Part shown: positions 44,258 to 54,940 of the stretch, piece after piece
How positions within the stretch are numbered: position 1 is the stretch's first letter
Layout: each line of letters opens with the position of its first letter
Assembly: GCF_000276665.1 (NCBI RefSeq)
Contig: NW_004955429.1
Span: forward strand, 7,806,514-7,870,513
Reading direction: 5' to 3'
Origin: Chinchilla lanigera
Lineage: Eukaryota > Chordata > Mammalia > Rodentia > Chinchillidae
Length of the DNA stretch: 64,000 bases
Translations under genes and position numbers: made by a program
Notes under the pieces: model-generated
The model's database searches: none
Told to the model about the DNA's origin: nothing
The model's input: only the letters and a program-made list of their open reading frames with translations

Positions 44258-46335
44258 CTCATAGTCAAGAGAAAAATCACTCCACAGAGATAGAGCCACA
44301 GTTCATTCAGACATTGGATTAACACAATTCAAAATAACTATGACATAAGTTTAAAGAATCAGTAGAGAAATGAATATACTAAGAGAAGATAGAGTAAACT
44401 TTACCTCAGAGGTAAACTTTGAAGACTGAAAAAGTTTCAAGTGAAAGTCCTAGAATTGAAATCAAACAAAGTGAAAGAATTCACTGGGTAAACTTGACAA
44501 CAGACCTGCTACAGCTGAAGAAAGGATAAATGGATTTGTAAACAGGTTGATAGAAGTCATCCATAAAGGTAAACAGAAAAAATTATGGAAAAATGTGAAA
44601 AGAATACTGAGTCATATATGAGGCATTGAACCAATATGTAACAGAAGTTCTAGGAAAAGTAAAGAAAGAGAATGGGTAGAAGAATATCAGAAGCACTGTT
44701 AGCTAAAAAGTTTCCAAATTTGATAAAAAATGACAACCTAAAGCTAAATGAGCTAAGTGAACTCTAGTCAGGATGAGTATGATGAGCAAAAATATACCCA
44801 GAAACTCACTTAACACTGGACTCAAACTTCTAAAAGCCAAATATAATTTTTAAAATTTTAAAAGCAGTCTTTTCTCCACAAAAAAAGATACACTAAAAAT
44901 AGTGGCTAACATTTTCTCCTAAATCTGAGCCAGCAAACCCCAATGCCACATCTTTGGTGAAAAATAAATTATTCACCTATAACTAGCAAAAATGTTTCTT
45001 AAAATGAATACAGAAGGAAGACTTTTTTAAACAAATGAAAGCTGAACAAATATTTTTTACCAGGAGTCTAGAATCACAAGAAATACTAAGAAATTTCTTT
45101 AGGAAAAGAAAAGTGATACAAATGGTAAGATGGAACTTCTAAAAGGAATGAAGAACATGCACACATATAGAACCATAAAAATATATTAAAATATATCTTC
45201 AATATATTTTGAAAATTTGTGTAAAGTAAAAGGCTCTTTTTTTGTTTAAAATAATGACATGATTTTGCTTATAGGTAAAGCAGAACAAGAAATGAGATTT
45301 TAATGTTGCATTTTTTTTATTCTTGACAAATTCTACATGATTTGAAGATTGTCTGTGATAAGCTAGATTTCTTACTGTTAGAGAAGAAAGTCCAAAAAAT
45401 GAAAAAAGGCCAAAATAAACCTGTATTTTGGAAGAATTGGAGGTTTCAGTGTGAACACATGATTTCTTATCTAAATATAGATAAGTAGATAAAAAATATT
45501 TATATATGAGTGCTACTTCATTGGCAAGAAAATTACTAGCATCCATAAATTTCAGTTTTGGGATGTCTAAATTCCATTTTTCACCAAAATAAACCAGAAT
45601 TTTTAGGTAAATAAGCGTTTGTGTCTAAACAATAGAAAAAGTCTAGTTAGAAATGGGAACAGACTTGAACAGACAATAAATAGGATGACTAATAAATGTA
45701 TGAAAAAAATGATGAACGCCTTTAGCTATCAAAAAAATGCAAAGTAAATACACAACTAAAGACTGCTTCATGCCCACTAGATTGGCAGAAATAAAAATAA
45801 TTGATAGTATTATATGCTAGTGAAGATGTCAGTGAGCTGGAAGTCATACATATTGCTGTAAGGTTGTAAAATTCTAATTCCATTTTGGAAACGATCTTGC
45901 TCTTTTTAATCAATTAAGCATATACACACTACGACCTATCAATTCACCTGTTAAGTAATTTTCAAAGAGAAATGAAAACTTACATACAAAATAAAAGCCT
46001 TTTACGAGAACATTCTTCTCCACTTTATTTGTAAGAGCCCCAAACTAGACACACAATAAATGCCTACAAACATGTAAATTCTTCTCAGCAATAAACAGGA
46101 GTAACTTATCGATGCACAGAATCACAAGCACAGCTCTCACACACACTGCAGTGAGTGAAAAAGTTAGATACGGAGGAGTGCATAGGAATGATTTGTTTAC
46201 ACGAAGCTGTATAGCAGGCACACATCACCTACTGCAAAAACAAATCAGCTCAGTGTCCAACTGAGCCTGGGAGGATTGATGGGGAGGAAGCACAAAATTT
46301 TGGGGAGGGGAAAGGTTCTATATCTTTTTTTATTT
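44258..46335 (+). mobile_element. old L1M, internally deleted
   Basis: 44390-45120 follows L1M ORF1 text: AGAATATCAGAAGCACTG, TTTCCAAATTTGATAAAAAATG, AGCTAAGTGAACTC, then CACAAGAAATACTAAGAAAT at the ORF1 end. After unassigned AT-rich DNA, 45640-46160 follows the ORF2 C-terminus and 3'UTR: GAACAGACTTGAACAGACAATAAATAGG, GCCCACTAGATTGGCAGAAATAAAA, TTTATTTGTAAGAGCCCCAAACTAG and GAGTGAAAAAG. It ends with GGAGGGGAAAGGTTCTATATC near 46325. The endonuclease and RT regions are missing. Fully decayed. Confidence 0.75.
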
Positions 46336-46384
46336 CAAGATGGTGTGTTCTTTTATTTCTTTCATTTCGTGTGTTTTAAATCTC

Positions 46385-46900
46385 TTTTTCTTTTTTTATT
46401 TTAAAGAAAATAGTACAAAAAATAGCAAAATGCAGACAACACAAAGCAAGGACATTAAAAATGATACAGGGTTTCAAACCAAATGATAGAGATTAACAGT
46501 GGTTGTTATATTACATATTGTTATCTTCAACGAAGTTGCTCAGATTACCAGATGTAAGAATAGAAGATTGATCAAATCATTAAAGGGAATAAGAAAATAA
46601 TAATTTAAAAGAGCATTAGGGACAATACATAGTGTCATGAAAGAGTAAATAAAACCCAAAATGTACAATAGATAATAAGAAAGGGAAAGAAATTGCTCAA
46701 AGGAAGGAACAACTGGGTTGAGGGAAAGAAGAAAAAGAAAGTACTAAGGCATTTTATATATTATGGATCGGTGGCTTAACTGTACTGTTTGTGTCTGATG
46801 GTTTGTTGAGGGGAACAGTTAATGTTTAAAAGGTTTTTAAAATATTTTGACCAGTTTTGCATGTTTTTATCTGGTAATCTGAGCAACTTATGTGATGACA
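46385..46900. mobile_element. LINE-1 3'UTR pieces in inverted orientation
   Basis: 46385-46595 matches the minus-strand L1 3'UTR near 9820-10010 (CAGTGGTTGTTATATTACATATTG, TTATCTTCAACGAAG, GATTGATCAAATCATTAA). 46600-46900 matches the same 3'UTR on the plus strand (reverse complement gives ATTAACTGTTCC, CCCAGTTGTTCCTTCC, TTTGAGCAATTTC). AGTTGCTCAGATTACCAGAT at 46530 and its complement at 46871-46891 form the outer inverted arms. Confidence 0.7.
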
Positions 46901-47430
46901 ACAATTTTCAGTGTAATATCCATTGGTGAATTCCTACAATCCTACCTAGTGTTCTGTATCTTGATGAGGGCTACTTATGTAATGATGTACATTTCTCAGA
47001 ATGCATCAGAGAGTACATTTAAAATTTGTGGATTTGATTGCCTAAAACTAAGAAAGTTGGTAAAAAGAAAACAGTATGTCCATGATAATAGAATTACCCA
47101 ATCATTTATTTATTAATGGTTACCTACTACATGCCATATACTTTTCTAGCTTCTGAGAGTGTGTCAACATATAAAAATGACAAGGTCTCTGTCCTCCTGA
47201 AGCTTATATTCTAGTGGATGATGATGAGCAACAATAGAGTCAACAAATAACTACATAATATGTCAGGATGTACTGCTCACCCTTGAGGTCTGCTCCAACA
47301 GTTCTTACACGTACTCCTGAAGATGGCTTTGTGAATCAGTGCCTGATGGTGCTTCTGACCCACAACCCCAGAAAGTTAAAGATCCAGAAGCAAACATTCG
47401 TCAATGAAGGATGGGGACAGTGGGGACTGG
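46901..47430. other. unique DNA with an ancient repeat piece
   Basis: 47095-47270 reads like a mammal-wide ancient repeat (TTTATTTATTAATGGTTACC, CCATATACTTTTCTAGC, GTCTCTGTCCTCCTGAAGCTT, ATATTCTAGTGG). I cannot name the family. The remainder is unassigned. Confidence 0.45.
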
Positions 47431-47433
47431 ATA

Positions 47434-47477
<44 letters not shown>
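47434..47477. repeat. (CT)n-(TA)n compound microsatellite
   Basis: About 12 CT units run directly into about 9 TA units. Confidence 0.97.
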
Positions 47478-47639
47478 ATGTCTCATTTTCCTTACTCTGA
47501 TTTCTCAGAGGATCCCTTGTAGATTGTGCCCCTGTTGTCCACAGAGGTAACTGGCACATTCACATATGGTTTCATGGTCTTTCTCTTCTTTTTCGCTTCC
47601 CCATTTCCTTACAATGCTTTTGAAATCACCTCTAAAATA

Positions 47640-48610
47640 TACAACTTGCATTCAAGTACTTTTTTGAATACTTGCTTTTAATAGGAACTCAGGCTGACAC
47701 TGTGAATAAAGAGGTGGAAAGTTCTGGCAATGTCAAGGTAGAAAAGGGACTATTGGATATAAAATAATCAGAAAAGTGCTCTTTGAGAAATTGACATTTA
47801 GGTAGGTAGAAGATACAGAGTAATAAACATTTAGGAGTTGTCAACATTAAATGTTTTTTGAAGTCTTAGCATTGGATGTAGGTACACAGAGAGTGAGTAT
47901 AGATAGAGAGAAGAAGGGAAGGGAAGGAGAGGGGAGGAAAGAAGAGGATGCAGACGGAGTTCTGAGCACTCCAGTTTTCAAGGGCTGGGAAGGTGAAGAG
48001 GATAAAGAAAAAGGGAAGAATGGAAGCAGCCAGTGGGGTAGGAAGCAAACTCAGACAGAGGGATGTTCCAGTAGCCATGTATTAGCTTTCCCATTGCTGA
48101 GACAAAATATCTGATACCCACAGTTTATAGAAAAAGAAGTTTATGTGTCTCATGTCTTAAGGGAGTTCAGTCCATTGTTGGCTGGCTCCAAGATAGAAAC
48201 ACATGGCAGAAGGGTGTGGAAGAACAAAACTACTCAGTTTATGGTAACTGGGAAGCAGAGCGTGAGAACAGTGTTAGAGAGGAAGGGTAAAAAATCAGAC
48301 GTAGGCCCCAAGGTAGCTCTATGACTAACCCAGACGAAGCCAGCACTGTGCTTCACTAATCACTTGGGTGGGCCCCAAAGCCAATCAGGTTGACAGTGCT
48401 AGCAGGACTATTACAAACCATGCACAGAATGTGTCTTAAGAATGAGTAAGCCAAATGTGGCTTTTGGGACTGGAATTGACCATTGGTCTTTGCATTGCAG
48501 AGATCAGCACTGTGATGCTGAGACTTGTTTCATTGGAGAAGTAGAAATAATAGTTCATTGGAATAGATCGAAAGAGAAAGGGAAGATTAAAACATGGGAG
48601 AATTTTTTAA
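47640..48610. repeat. ancient mammal-wide repeat, split by an LTR
   Basis: The left part to 48077 includes TTTAGGAGTTGTCAACATTAAATG, GAGAGTGAGTATAGATAGAGAG and GTTCTGAGCACTCCAGTTTTC. After the LTR the right part continues with GGGACTGGAATTGACCATTGGTC and CATTGGAGAAGTAGAAATAATAG. I know this phrase order from a widespread ancient repeat but cannot name it. The purine-rich 87-codon frame at 47851-48114 is not a gene. Confidence 0.55.
48078..48425 (-). mobile_element. ERVL-MaLR LTR, third U3 variant
   Basis: TGTATTAGCTTTCCCATTGCTGAGACAAAATAT begins the shared R/U5 half. The U3 half (ACTAATCACTTGGGTGGGCCC, AATCAGGTTGACAGTGC) differs from types i and ii. It ends near ACCATGCACA. The flanking duplication is not recognisable, but the host repeat resumes on the right. 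Confidence 0.75.
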
Positions 48611-48902
48611 AAGAAGGAAGTAACATTTAGTTGTAAACACATTATTCTCAAAGGTGCTTATAACTCTATAAAGGGAAGTGTAAAATAGAAAGATCTTTTA
48701 AATTATTTCTCAGAAGTGGGGCAGTACTTAAAGGGAAATGTGAGTTCAAGAAATTTGTTTTCAATAAAAGCAGATAGTACAGTGTGTACATTTGCTGACT
48801 GAAATGATACAGAAACAAACCTGTGAGAAAAACACAGACCGGCTGCTAAAAGTAAGTTTTAGAGTAGGCAAGAGAGTTAGCATCCAACTCTTTAAACACA
48901 GG

Positions 48903-49277
48903 TGTCTTGGTTACTTTTCTTTCATTGCTGAGACAAAATACCTGACACCCAGAATTAAGGAAGGAAATGTTTATTTAGCTCATAGTCTGTGGAGGTTTCA
49001 GCCCGTACTTGGCTGGCTTCAAGGCAGAGTGGCACATGGCAGAGGGTAACCGTTCATGGCAGTGGAACACAGCAAAAGCAGCAAGCGCAAAAAGGGAGGA
49101 GCAGCAGGAAGCAGCCTCTTTCCCTCCCTTACACTGTGTGCAAACGACCCGACCCAGGGTGGGTGAAGCTTTCATATCCATAATCCCAACATTGCACCAT
49201 GAATCAATCATAAACTCTAGAAGCCCACCCCATGACTGCATGAGGCTTTGGGGGACATCCAGACACAAACCATAACA
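48903..49277 (-). mobile_element. solo LTR, ERVL-MaLR type (U3 type i)
   Basis: TGTCTTGGTTACTTTTCTTTC to ACACAAACCATAACA, 375 bp, with flanking ACAGG and ACAGA differing by one base. Very similar to 18990-19365 along its whole length. Frames of 85-105 codons on both strands lie inside it and are not genes. Confidence 0.9.
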
Positions 49278-50069
49278 ACAGAGGTTCACCAAGATTGCAG
49301 AAGGGACCTCTGAGCTTTAATAACTTTAGTGACAGAAGGGATAGCTGGGATAGCTTGTGTAGTGACAGAAGAGTGGAAATTCTCTTCTAAATAATCTTAT
49401 TTCTCAGAAAAATGGATGTCAATGTCATCAGCTAAGATTAGGTAGGAGAGACGGTTTGGAGATTTAAGGGCAGATGAGACAGTGCATAATTCCTAAGAGA
49501 GCAGTAGAAGGAACCAATGAGGAGAGATGGCAGTATTAGGTGGCACTGAAGTCTATTTCAAGTGAGTCACCAAGAATTTAAGACTAGTTAGCATAGTTTC
49601 TTGTTTTTCTTAGCAGTGAGTTCAGGCATGGACTAGGTAGAGAGTTACAGTTGATGAAGATTAAAGTTTTGATAAGGAAGGAAAATGAAGGGAAAGAGGA
49701 ACAATATCCCTGAGGGTGCACACAAGTGGGTGAGCATCATGGATACTAGGTTGGTCGAGGGGCAGTGACATGAGGGGACTGAGGTGCAGTGACATGAGGA
49801 AGTGCTGATGGATTATGTGACTGGTTGTGGTTGAAAAAACATTAGAAAAATAGAAAGAGTAAACTAGAAAGAAAACTGGGATCAGAAAGTGAGAAGCTTC
49901 AGGTTGAGGTAACAGAAACTTTGATTATTGAGAATGAAAGATGTGGGGTCTGAGCATGGAGGTAAATGGATGGGTAAGGTTGAGGAGAAGAGCAGAAGTG
50001 AAAAGAGATTTCAGTAACTGAGGAGCCAGGGTATTGAAATGTTTTTATAACATAAAAATTTATTGAACT
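49278..50069. other. purine-rich, possibly more of the ancient repeat
   Basis: G/A-rich text with words such as GAGAGACGGTTTGGAGATTTAAG and TGTGGTTGAAAAAAC resembles the repeat class at 47640-48610, but alignment is needed. GGGGCAGTGACATGAGG near 49759 is followed by a similar AGGTGCAGTGACATGAGG 22 bp later, a two-copy local repeat. Confidence 0.4.
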
Positions 50070-50150
50070 GAGGGGGTAGTTCAGTGGTGCAGAACACTTG
50101 CTTGTTATGCATATGGCCCTTGTTTTCATCCACATCCCTGGAAAAATAAA
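50070..50150 (+). mobile_element. old ID SINE
   Basis: GAGGGGGTAGTTCAGTGGTG, CAGAACACTTGCTTGTTATGC and ATCCCTGGAAAAATAAAAA follow the ID order with an A-rich tail. Heavily diverged. Confidence 0.75.
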
Positions 50151-51236
50151 AATATTTATTCCTGTATTAACAAATAAGAGCAAAATTATGATTTTCCAGA
50201 CAGATGCAAAAGCATAAAATCCAATTTCCAAAGGTTATCAAAATCTGAAAATTTAACATTGATATAATACAGAACCCATACTCCAATTTGTCAATTGTCC
50301 AATGGCATCCTTTATAGCTTTCTTTTTTCACTCACTTCTCATACTAACACTACAACCTTCTTCAGCACTTTCAGATCTTTGCCTATGTGTAATTTTCATA
50401 GTAAGATCATCTTGACCTTACTCATTCCCCTCATCCACCCTGACATGTTATTTCCTCCCATATCCTGCTTTATTTCTCTCCACAGGAATGACCACACCGT
50501 ATACTCTAATACACTGTACACTGAGACACTCTGATCTAACATATGATACCACATTTGTTTTGTAGGTTTGCCCTTTACCTGACTGTAAACTCCAGTGCAG
50601 CAGAAGCACTGTACATTAGCTTGCTAGGTCAGCAGCTGGAATGACTTGAGCTTCTATGCTTTTGGGTGTAAGAGAGGGTAGAGGGACAGCAGTCTAGAAA
50701 GGTCAGTGAGGAGCCCATAGGACACCCATGTCACCCCCAGGCTGACAACTTCTCCAGGGATGAAAGAAGAAGCAGTCTCCATCCCAGGGGACATAGGGCA
50801 GCATGGTTCAGTGCTGCTCTTTGGACAGGACTGACTTAAACAGACCTGAGGAGCTGATTTTGCTGTAAGGTTCAGGGAGTCTGGAGGAAGAATTTGGAGC
50901 TGGGGCAGCATGGTAACTGCCTGGGATGGAGATGCATGGAAGGGAATAGAATCTGAGTGAGTCCAAGGAGGCTCTTTCTAAGGCTTTCTAGCAGAGGGGT
51001 GGTGGGGCTTTGAGGATTTGTGTTGAGGAGAGATAGCATGTTATTATGGCCACACGGCTTTCGGGAGCTTCCTGCTATAGTGAATAAACCTGTGAAGACA
51101 CTTAGGGACCGTGTATCTCTCACATCTCACACTCACCACTGGTGTCTAATGAATACTTGGCTGAATGAATGATGAATGGAAAACTAGGGCTAAGGTTAAT
51201 GACTTCTGAGGAAGAGGAAAATCATAGATAGAGCCT
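50151..51236. other. unique DNA with a possible L2-like tract
   Basis: 50390-50640 (CCTCATCCACCCTGACATG, CTGCTTTATTTCTCTCCACAG, CTGACTGTAAACTCCAGTGCAGC) resembles L2. The rest, to 51236, is unassigned. Frames of 83-85 codons on the minus strand have no motif. Confidence 0.4.
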
Positions 51237-51245
51237 TTTTCTTTT

Positions 51246-51301
<56 letters not shown>

Positions 51302-51372
51302 TTGTCTTTCTCTCTCTCACTCTCTCACTCTCTCACTCTCTCACTCTCTCTCTCTCACTCACTCTCTCTTTC
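51237..51372. repeat. (TTTC)n-(CTCA)n pyrimidine microsatellite
   Basis: About 65 bp of TTTC repeats followed by TCTCTCAC/TCAC repeats, directly upstream of an old ID on the minus strand, so it probably grew from that ID's A-rich tail. Confidence 0.95.
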
Positions 51373-51378
51373 TCTTTC

Positions 51379-51452
51379 TGTGCTGGAGATGGAACCCAGG
51401 GCCTTCTGCATGTTGGGCAAGTGCTCTACAACTGAGCTCCTCTCTCAGACCC
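51379..51452 (-). mobile_element. old ID SINE
   Basis: GTGCTGGAGATGGAACCCAGG, GGGCAAGTGCTCTACAACTGAGC and CAGACCCC read as a minus-strand ID, diverged. The adjacent microsatellite sits at its 3' tail side. Confidence 0.85.
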
Positions 51453-51674
51453 CTTTATCTCTTGGGTTACTAGTGTGAGTGCACTATGTAAATAGACAGA
51501 GGAAATGTTCAAAAGATATGTGACACATCCCTGGTTCTTGAACAACTTCCACTTCAGATTGAAACTCAAATCATGTTCACCCTAAGAACTTGTTATTGTT
51601 TTAGTGAAGCACAAAAGGAAGTTTTATATAAATAAATGTTCTTCGAGCTTTAACATGAAGGACAGGTCCTTTTG

Positions 51675-51760
51675 GTTTTTCTCCGGTACCGGGAACCGAA
51701 CTCACGACCTTGCGCTTGCCAGGCAGGCGCTTTTGCCGCTGAGCTAAATCCCCAGCCCCT
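51675..51760 (-). mobile_element. young ID SINE, almost without an A tail
   Basis: Complete tRNA-like body with the GGAGAAAAAC extension, then directly the duplication. GGACAGGTCCTTTTG occurs perfectly at 51660-51674 and 51761-51775. There is no long oligo-A beyond the extension. Core matches the copies at 12351, 36592 and 54839. Confidence 0.97.
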
Positions 51761-51775
51761 GGACAGGTCCTTTTG

Positions 51776-52495
51776 ATTTATTGGTTCAGGAGCAGAGGCA
51801 TCTTTGAATACGGGGGCATGGGAGACAATTAACTGGATTGTGGGTGGTGATGATCAAAGATGAGCTTCGCATTGTTTCTGTCTGGGCCAGTTAATTACCT
51901 GAGATTCTGATTTACTCCCTGCTCATGGCTCACCTTCTTCTTTAACACAGGAATAAGTTATAAAAGTGCCAAAAGATTTTTAAGAACAGTTTTGCTTGGG
52001 TTTGAAAGTGGATAGGAGTTTACTATCATGAACAGAAGAATGATAACCCCGGCTTCTGATGTAGCTGGGGGCTATTGTGGGTACAGTGATATCCCACAGA
52101 GGGGCATGCCATGCTGAGATGTCCAGCATGTGGTGAAGACCAGCCATTCTCTCAGCTGCTGGTGACTCGTGTTGGGTTTAACACATTTACTTGTCCATCC
52201 CAGGGGGCTAGGGGAATTTCAAGTAAATCATGTATAACTGTGTTTTCATGCAGCTAAATTGTTAAAAATAATGTTCAAGGGAAAGAACAAAATTTAACAG
52301 ACTCAATTCTGGAGAGTAATCTACGTACTATTTCAAAATTATTTTTTCTTTTCCATGATGGGTAGCGTATACATAGTAAGTATGTCACTCATCTCTCTTG
52401 GAAGCTCATTACTACTATGTGTGTTAGGGTGTTTATAAATTTGAGGACAAATTTGGTGGCAGATATTCTTATAGTCTTAGCCACTTCTTCTATGT
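51776..52495. other. no recognised gene or repeat
   Basis: Unique-looking DNA, short frames only. Confidence 0.5.
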
Positions 52496-53322
52496 CTGTG
52501 GTTTTCAAACTGTGTATAGAGGACTACAGGAGTAGGGTGATAAGATCCTCTCAGGGAGCCACCAAATTAAAATTCACTTTATAATTTTATTAAGATAGTT
52601 ACTATTTTCTCCACCCTCTTTCTTTTGTGAGTGGGCAGCATTATTATCCAGAGATTATATATTATATTAAACTATGCTATTTATATTACCATGTAGTGGA
52701 TTACTGTTTAGATGCAAATGCCTGTTTATAGCAGCGCAATTCATAGTAGCTAAATATTGGAAACAGCCACTCCGATCAGCAGATGAAGGCTAAAGAAAAT
52801 GTGGTGTTTGCATACAATGGAGTACTACTCTCCTACACAGAAAGATAAACTTGAGTCACTTGTAAGAAAATGGAGGCACATGGAGACCATAATGTTAAGT
52901 GAGATAAATCAGCCACACAAGCGTAAATATCACATGAATGCTCTTACATGAGAAACACAAAATATAAAGAGCAAAATAAAAGACAGATAATAGGAAATAG
53001 GGAGATAGAACTTTTGGAAATGGGAAGGAGACCAGTAGAAGAGGGAATGGAGAGGAAGTGTACACAAAAAGAATGAAGATGTATTATGTTTATCTACCGA
53101 CCCCCTACAAGGAATGCAATCATTATGTACTGCAAATATGTACTCAGAAAAAGTAACAACTAAAAAAATTCTGAAAAGAGGTTAGTACATAAATATCTTT
53201 TATATGATCTATTCTAATTTCTAATGTAAATATTAAAAAATAACCCTTATAAACAAAAAGCACTTTGGGGATTTGCAAAGAGTGTGAAGGGATCTTGAGG
53301 TCAAAAATATGGAGAACTGCTG
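52496..53322. mobile_element. hAT-Charlie (MER5-like) element, split by L1
   Basis: The left end CTGTGGTTTTCAAACTGTG and the right end CAAAAATATGGAGAACTGCTG are inverted matches of the Charlie/MER5 terminal repeat. The left interior (CTCAGGGAGCCACCAAATTAAAATTC, ATAATTTTATTAAGATAGTTAC) fits MER5. An L1 fragment occupies 52715-53185. No 8-bp duplication survives. Confidence 0.7.
52715..53185 (+). mobile_element. old LINE-1 3' end inside Charlie
   Basis: GCAATTCATAGTAGCTAAATATTGGAAAC, CAGATGAAGGCTAAAGAAAATG, ATACAATGGAGTACTACTC, GTTAAGTGAGATAAATCAGCC and CACATGAATGCTCTTACATG match the L1 ORF2 C-terminal coding end and 3'UTR. No intact frame. Confidence 0.82.
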
Positions 53323-53635
53323 TACTGTGGTTATCTGCAACCATGAACTCAATTTTTCCCTATCTGCAAAAGTTCTTTTTCTCTCTGCCATCCCCTAAAT
53401 GGCTACAAGATGAAAAAAAAAATTGGGCAGAGAAGAGCTCTATGAATGGAAGATGCAGCTCTGTTGGCCTGTGCTGCTTTTCCAGCCCATCTACGCAAAC
53501 TCCAGGTAAATAGTCGACCTGTTGCTCTTCACTTGTGGACACATCTGTCCATGACAGCTGTCTCTCTCAAGCTTGTGGCTTTTCTCTTCCTGTTGCCTGC
53601 TGGACCTTGTGGTTCTACTCTTTCTTTTCTTCCCC
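53323..53635. other. no recognised gene or repeat
   Basis: Short interval with overlapping 60-88-codon frames on both strands and no recognisable product. Confidence 0.5.
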
Positions 53636-53709
53636 AGGTACCGGGAATCAGACTCATGACCTTGCACTTTCCAGGCAGGCCCTGTGCTGCTGAGCTATAC
53701 TCCTGGCCC
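53636..53709 (-). mobile_element. ID SINE, intermediate age
   Basis: GGTACCGGGAATCAGACTCATGACC, CTTTCCAGGCAGGCCC and GCTGAGCTATACTCCTGGCCC read as a minus-strand ID. It has the GGTACCGG 3' stem of the young group but several body changes and no clear duplication. Confidence 0.88.
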
Positions 53710-54830
53710 TAACCCTGTGATTCTTGCCAGATACTTTCAATCAGTAGAGACTTTACTACTCTTGGGTAAAGAGGAGAAAATGGGATTTTGGGACGGAAGT
53801 AGTGGGGAAAGAGTTCTGGGCCTTTCTCATCTGAATTTGTGTGTATTGGTCTACTTTCTTTCTAAGTTAGACTTCACAAAGTCTTCTGAGTACCTACTCT
53901 GCCTCCAGCTTACAGGCTTGTGCAAATAGATTATGTTATGTATTCTTCAAATGCGTAATATCGAGTCTCCATAGTCATTTGGTCTATTTGTTGATCTCCA
54001 ATATCTGCTAAATACTTCTTCAATTTGGACTCAACTCTTGCACCCATCACAGTATCATGCGAAAGTTCCTTGATACTTGGTTTGACTTGTAGCTGCTGAA
54101 ATAACCCTTTTTGCTGCTGTTAGTTTTTTTGGAGGGAGGTTGTTGATGGTGTTCAGAATGGTCATACTTTTTAACATTCATTTTTTCCTCAGACTTTTAT
54201 TATGAAAAATTCAATTGTACAGTAAAATTGAAAAAAGTTTACAGTGAACACCTCTCTTTGAGAGCCTAGATTCTACCATTATCTGATATGATTTATTGCC
54301 AATCTCATCCATGTATCCTTTCCCTCTAAGGGGCTGCTAAATGTGAATTTTGATTTAAGTCTTACCAACCAACTCTACGGAAATGAAAAAGATCTTTTCA
54401 GACAAAAGAGTTCCCATCTGAACTATAAAAATAGTACATTTCTCTCTGAATCACTTTAACTTTTGGAAGCTAAATACTGATGTCAAAACACATTGCCTAG
54501 ATAGTTTGTGCAAGTGTGGAGCAATTTGGCATGAACATTTTGCCTTCCTTTTCTTGGTTCATAGAAAGGATCTGCACACTTACTGATGTTTTCTGGAAAC
54601 CTTCCAAATGTCTTAATAAGAAACCACCACTAAAAAATTATTAAGAGGGGCTGAATCCATTTTAGACAAGCACTAAAGCTGAAGGATTTTCCTAAAGAAA
54701 AAAATTGTTTGACCCTTTAAAGTACTTAAGAAAATGTATATTTATATCTGAACTTTGATGAAGTAGGAATAAAATTTATGGAGAAAATTGGACCCGTCTA
54801 ATTTAATCTCTTGTTAAAAACTACTTCTTT
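53710..54830. other. no recognised gene or repeat
   Basis: AT-rich unique-looking DNA with short frames only. Confidence 0.5.
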
Positions 54831-54838
54831 AAGATTTT

Positions 54839-54932
54839 GGGGCTGGGGATTTAGCTCAGCGGCAAAAGCGCCTGCCTGGCAAGCGCAAGGTCATGAGTTC
54901 GGTTCCCGGTACCGGAGAAAAACCAAAAAAAA
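54839..54932 (+). mobile_element. young ID SINE
   Basis: Full ID on the plus strand. The A box is TAGCTCAGCGG at 54852-54862 and the B box AGTTCGGTTCC at 54896-54906, forming a type 2 RNA polymerase III promoter. The body is followed by GGTACCGGAGAAAAACC and an A run. The duplication AAGATTTT lies at 54831-54838 and 54933-54940. It differs from the other young copies at only one or two body positions. Confidence 0.96.
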
Positions 54933-54940
54933 AAGATTTT

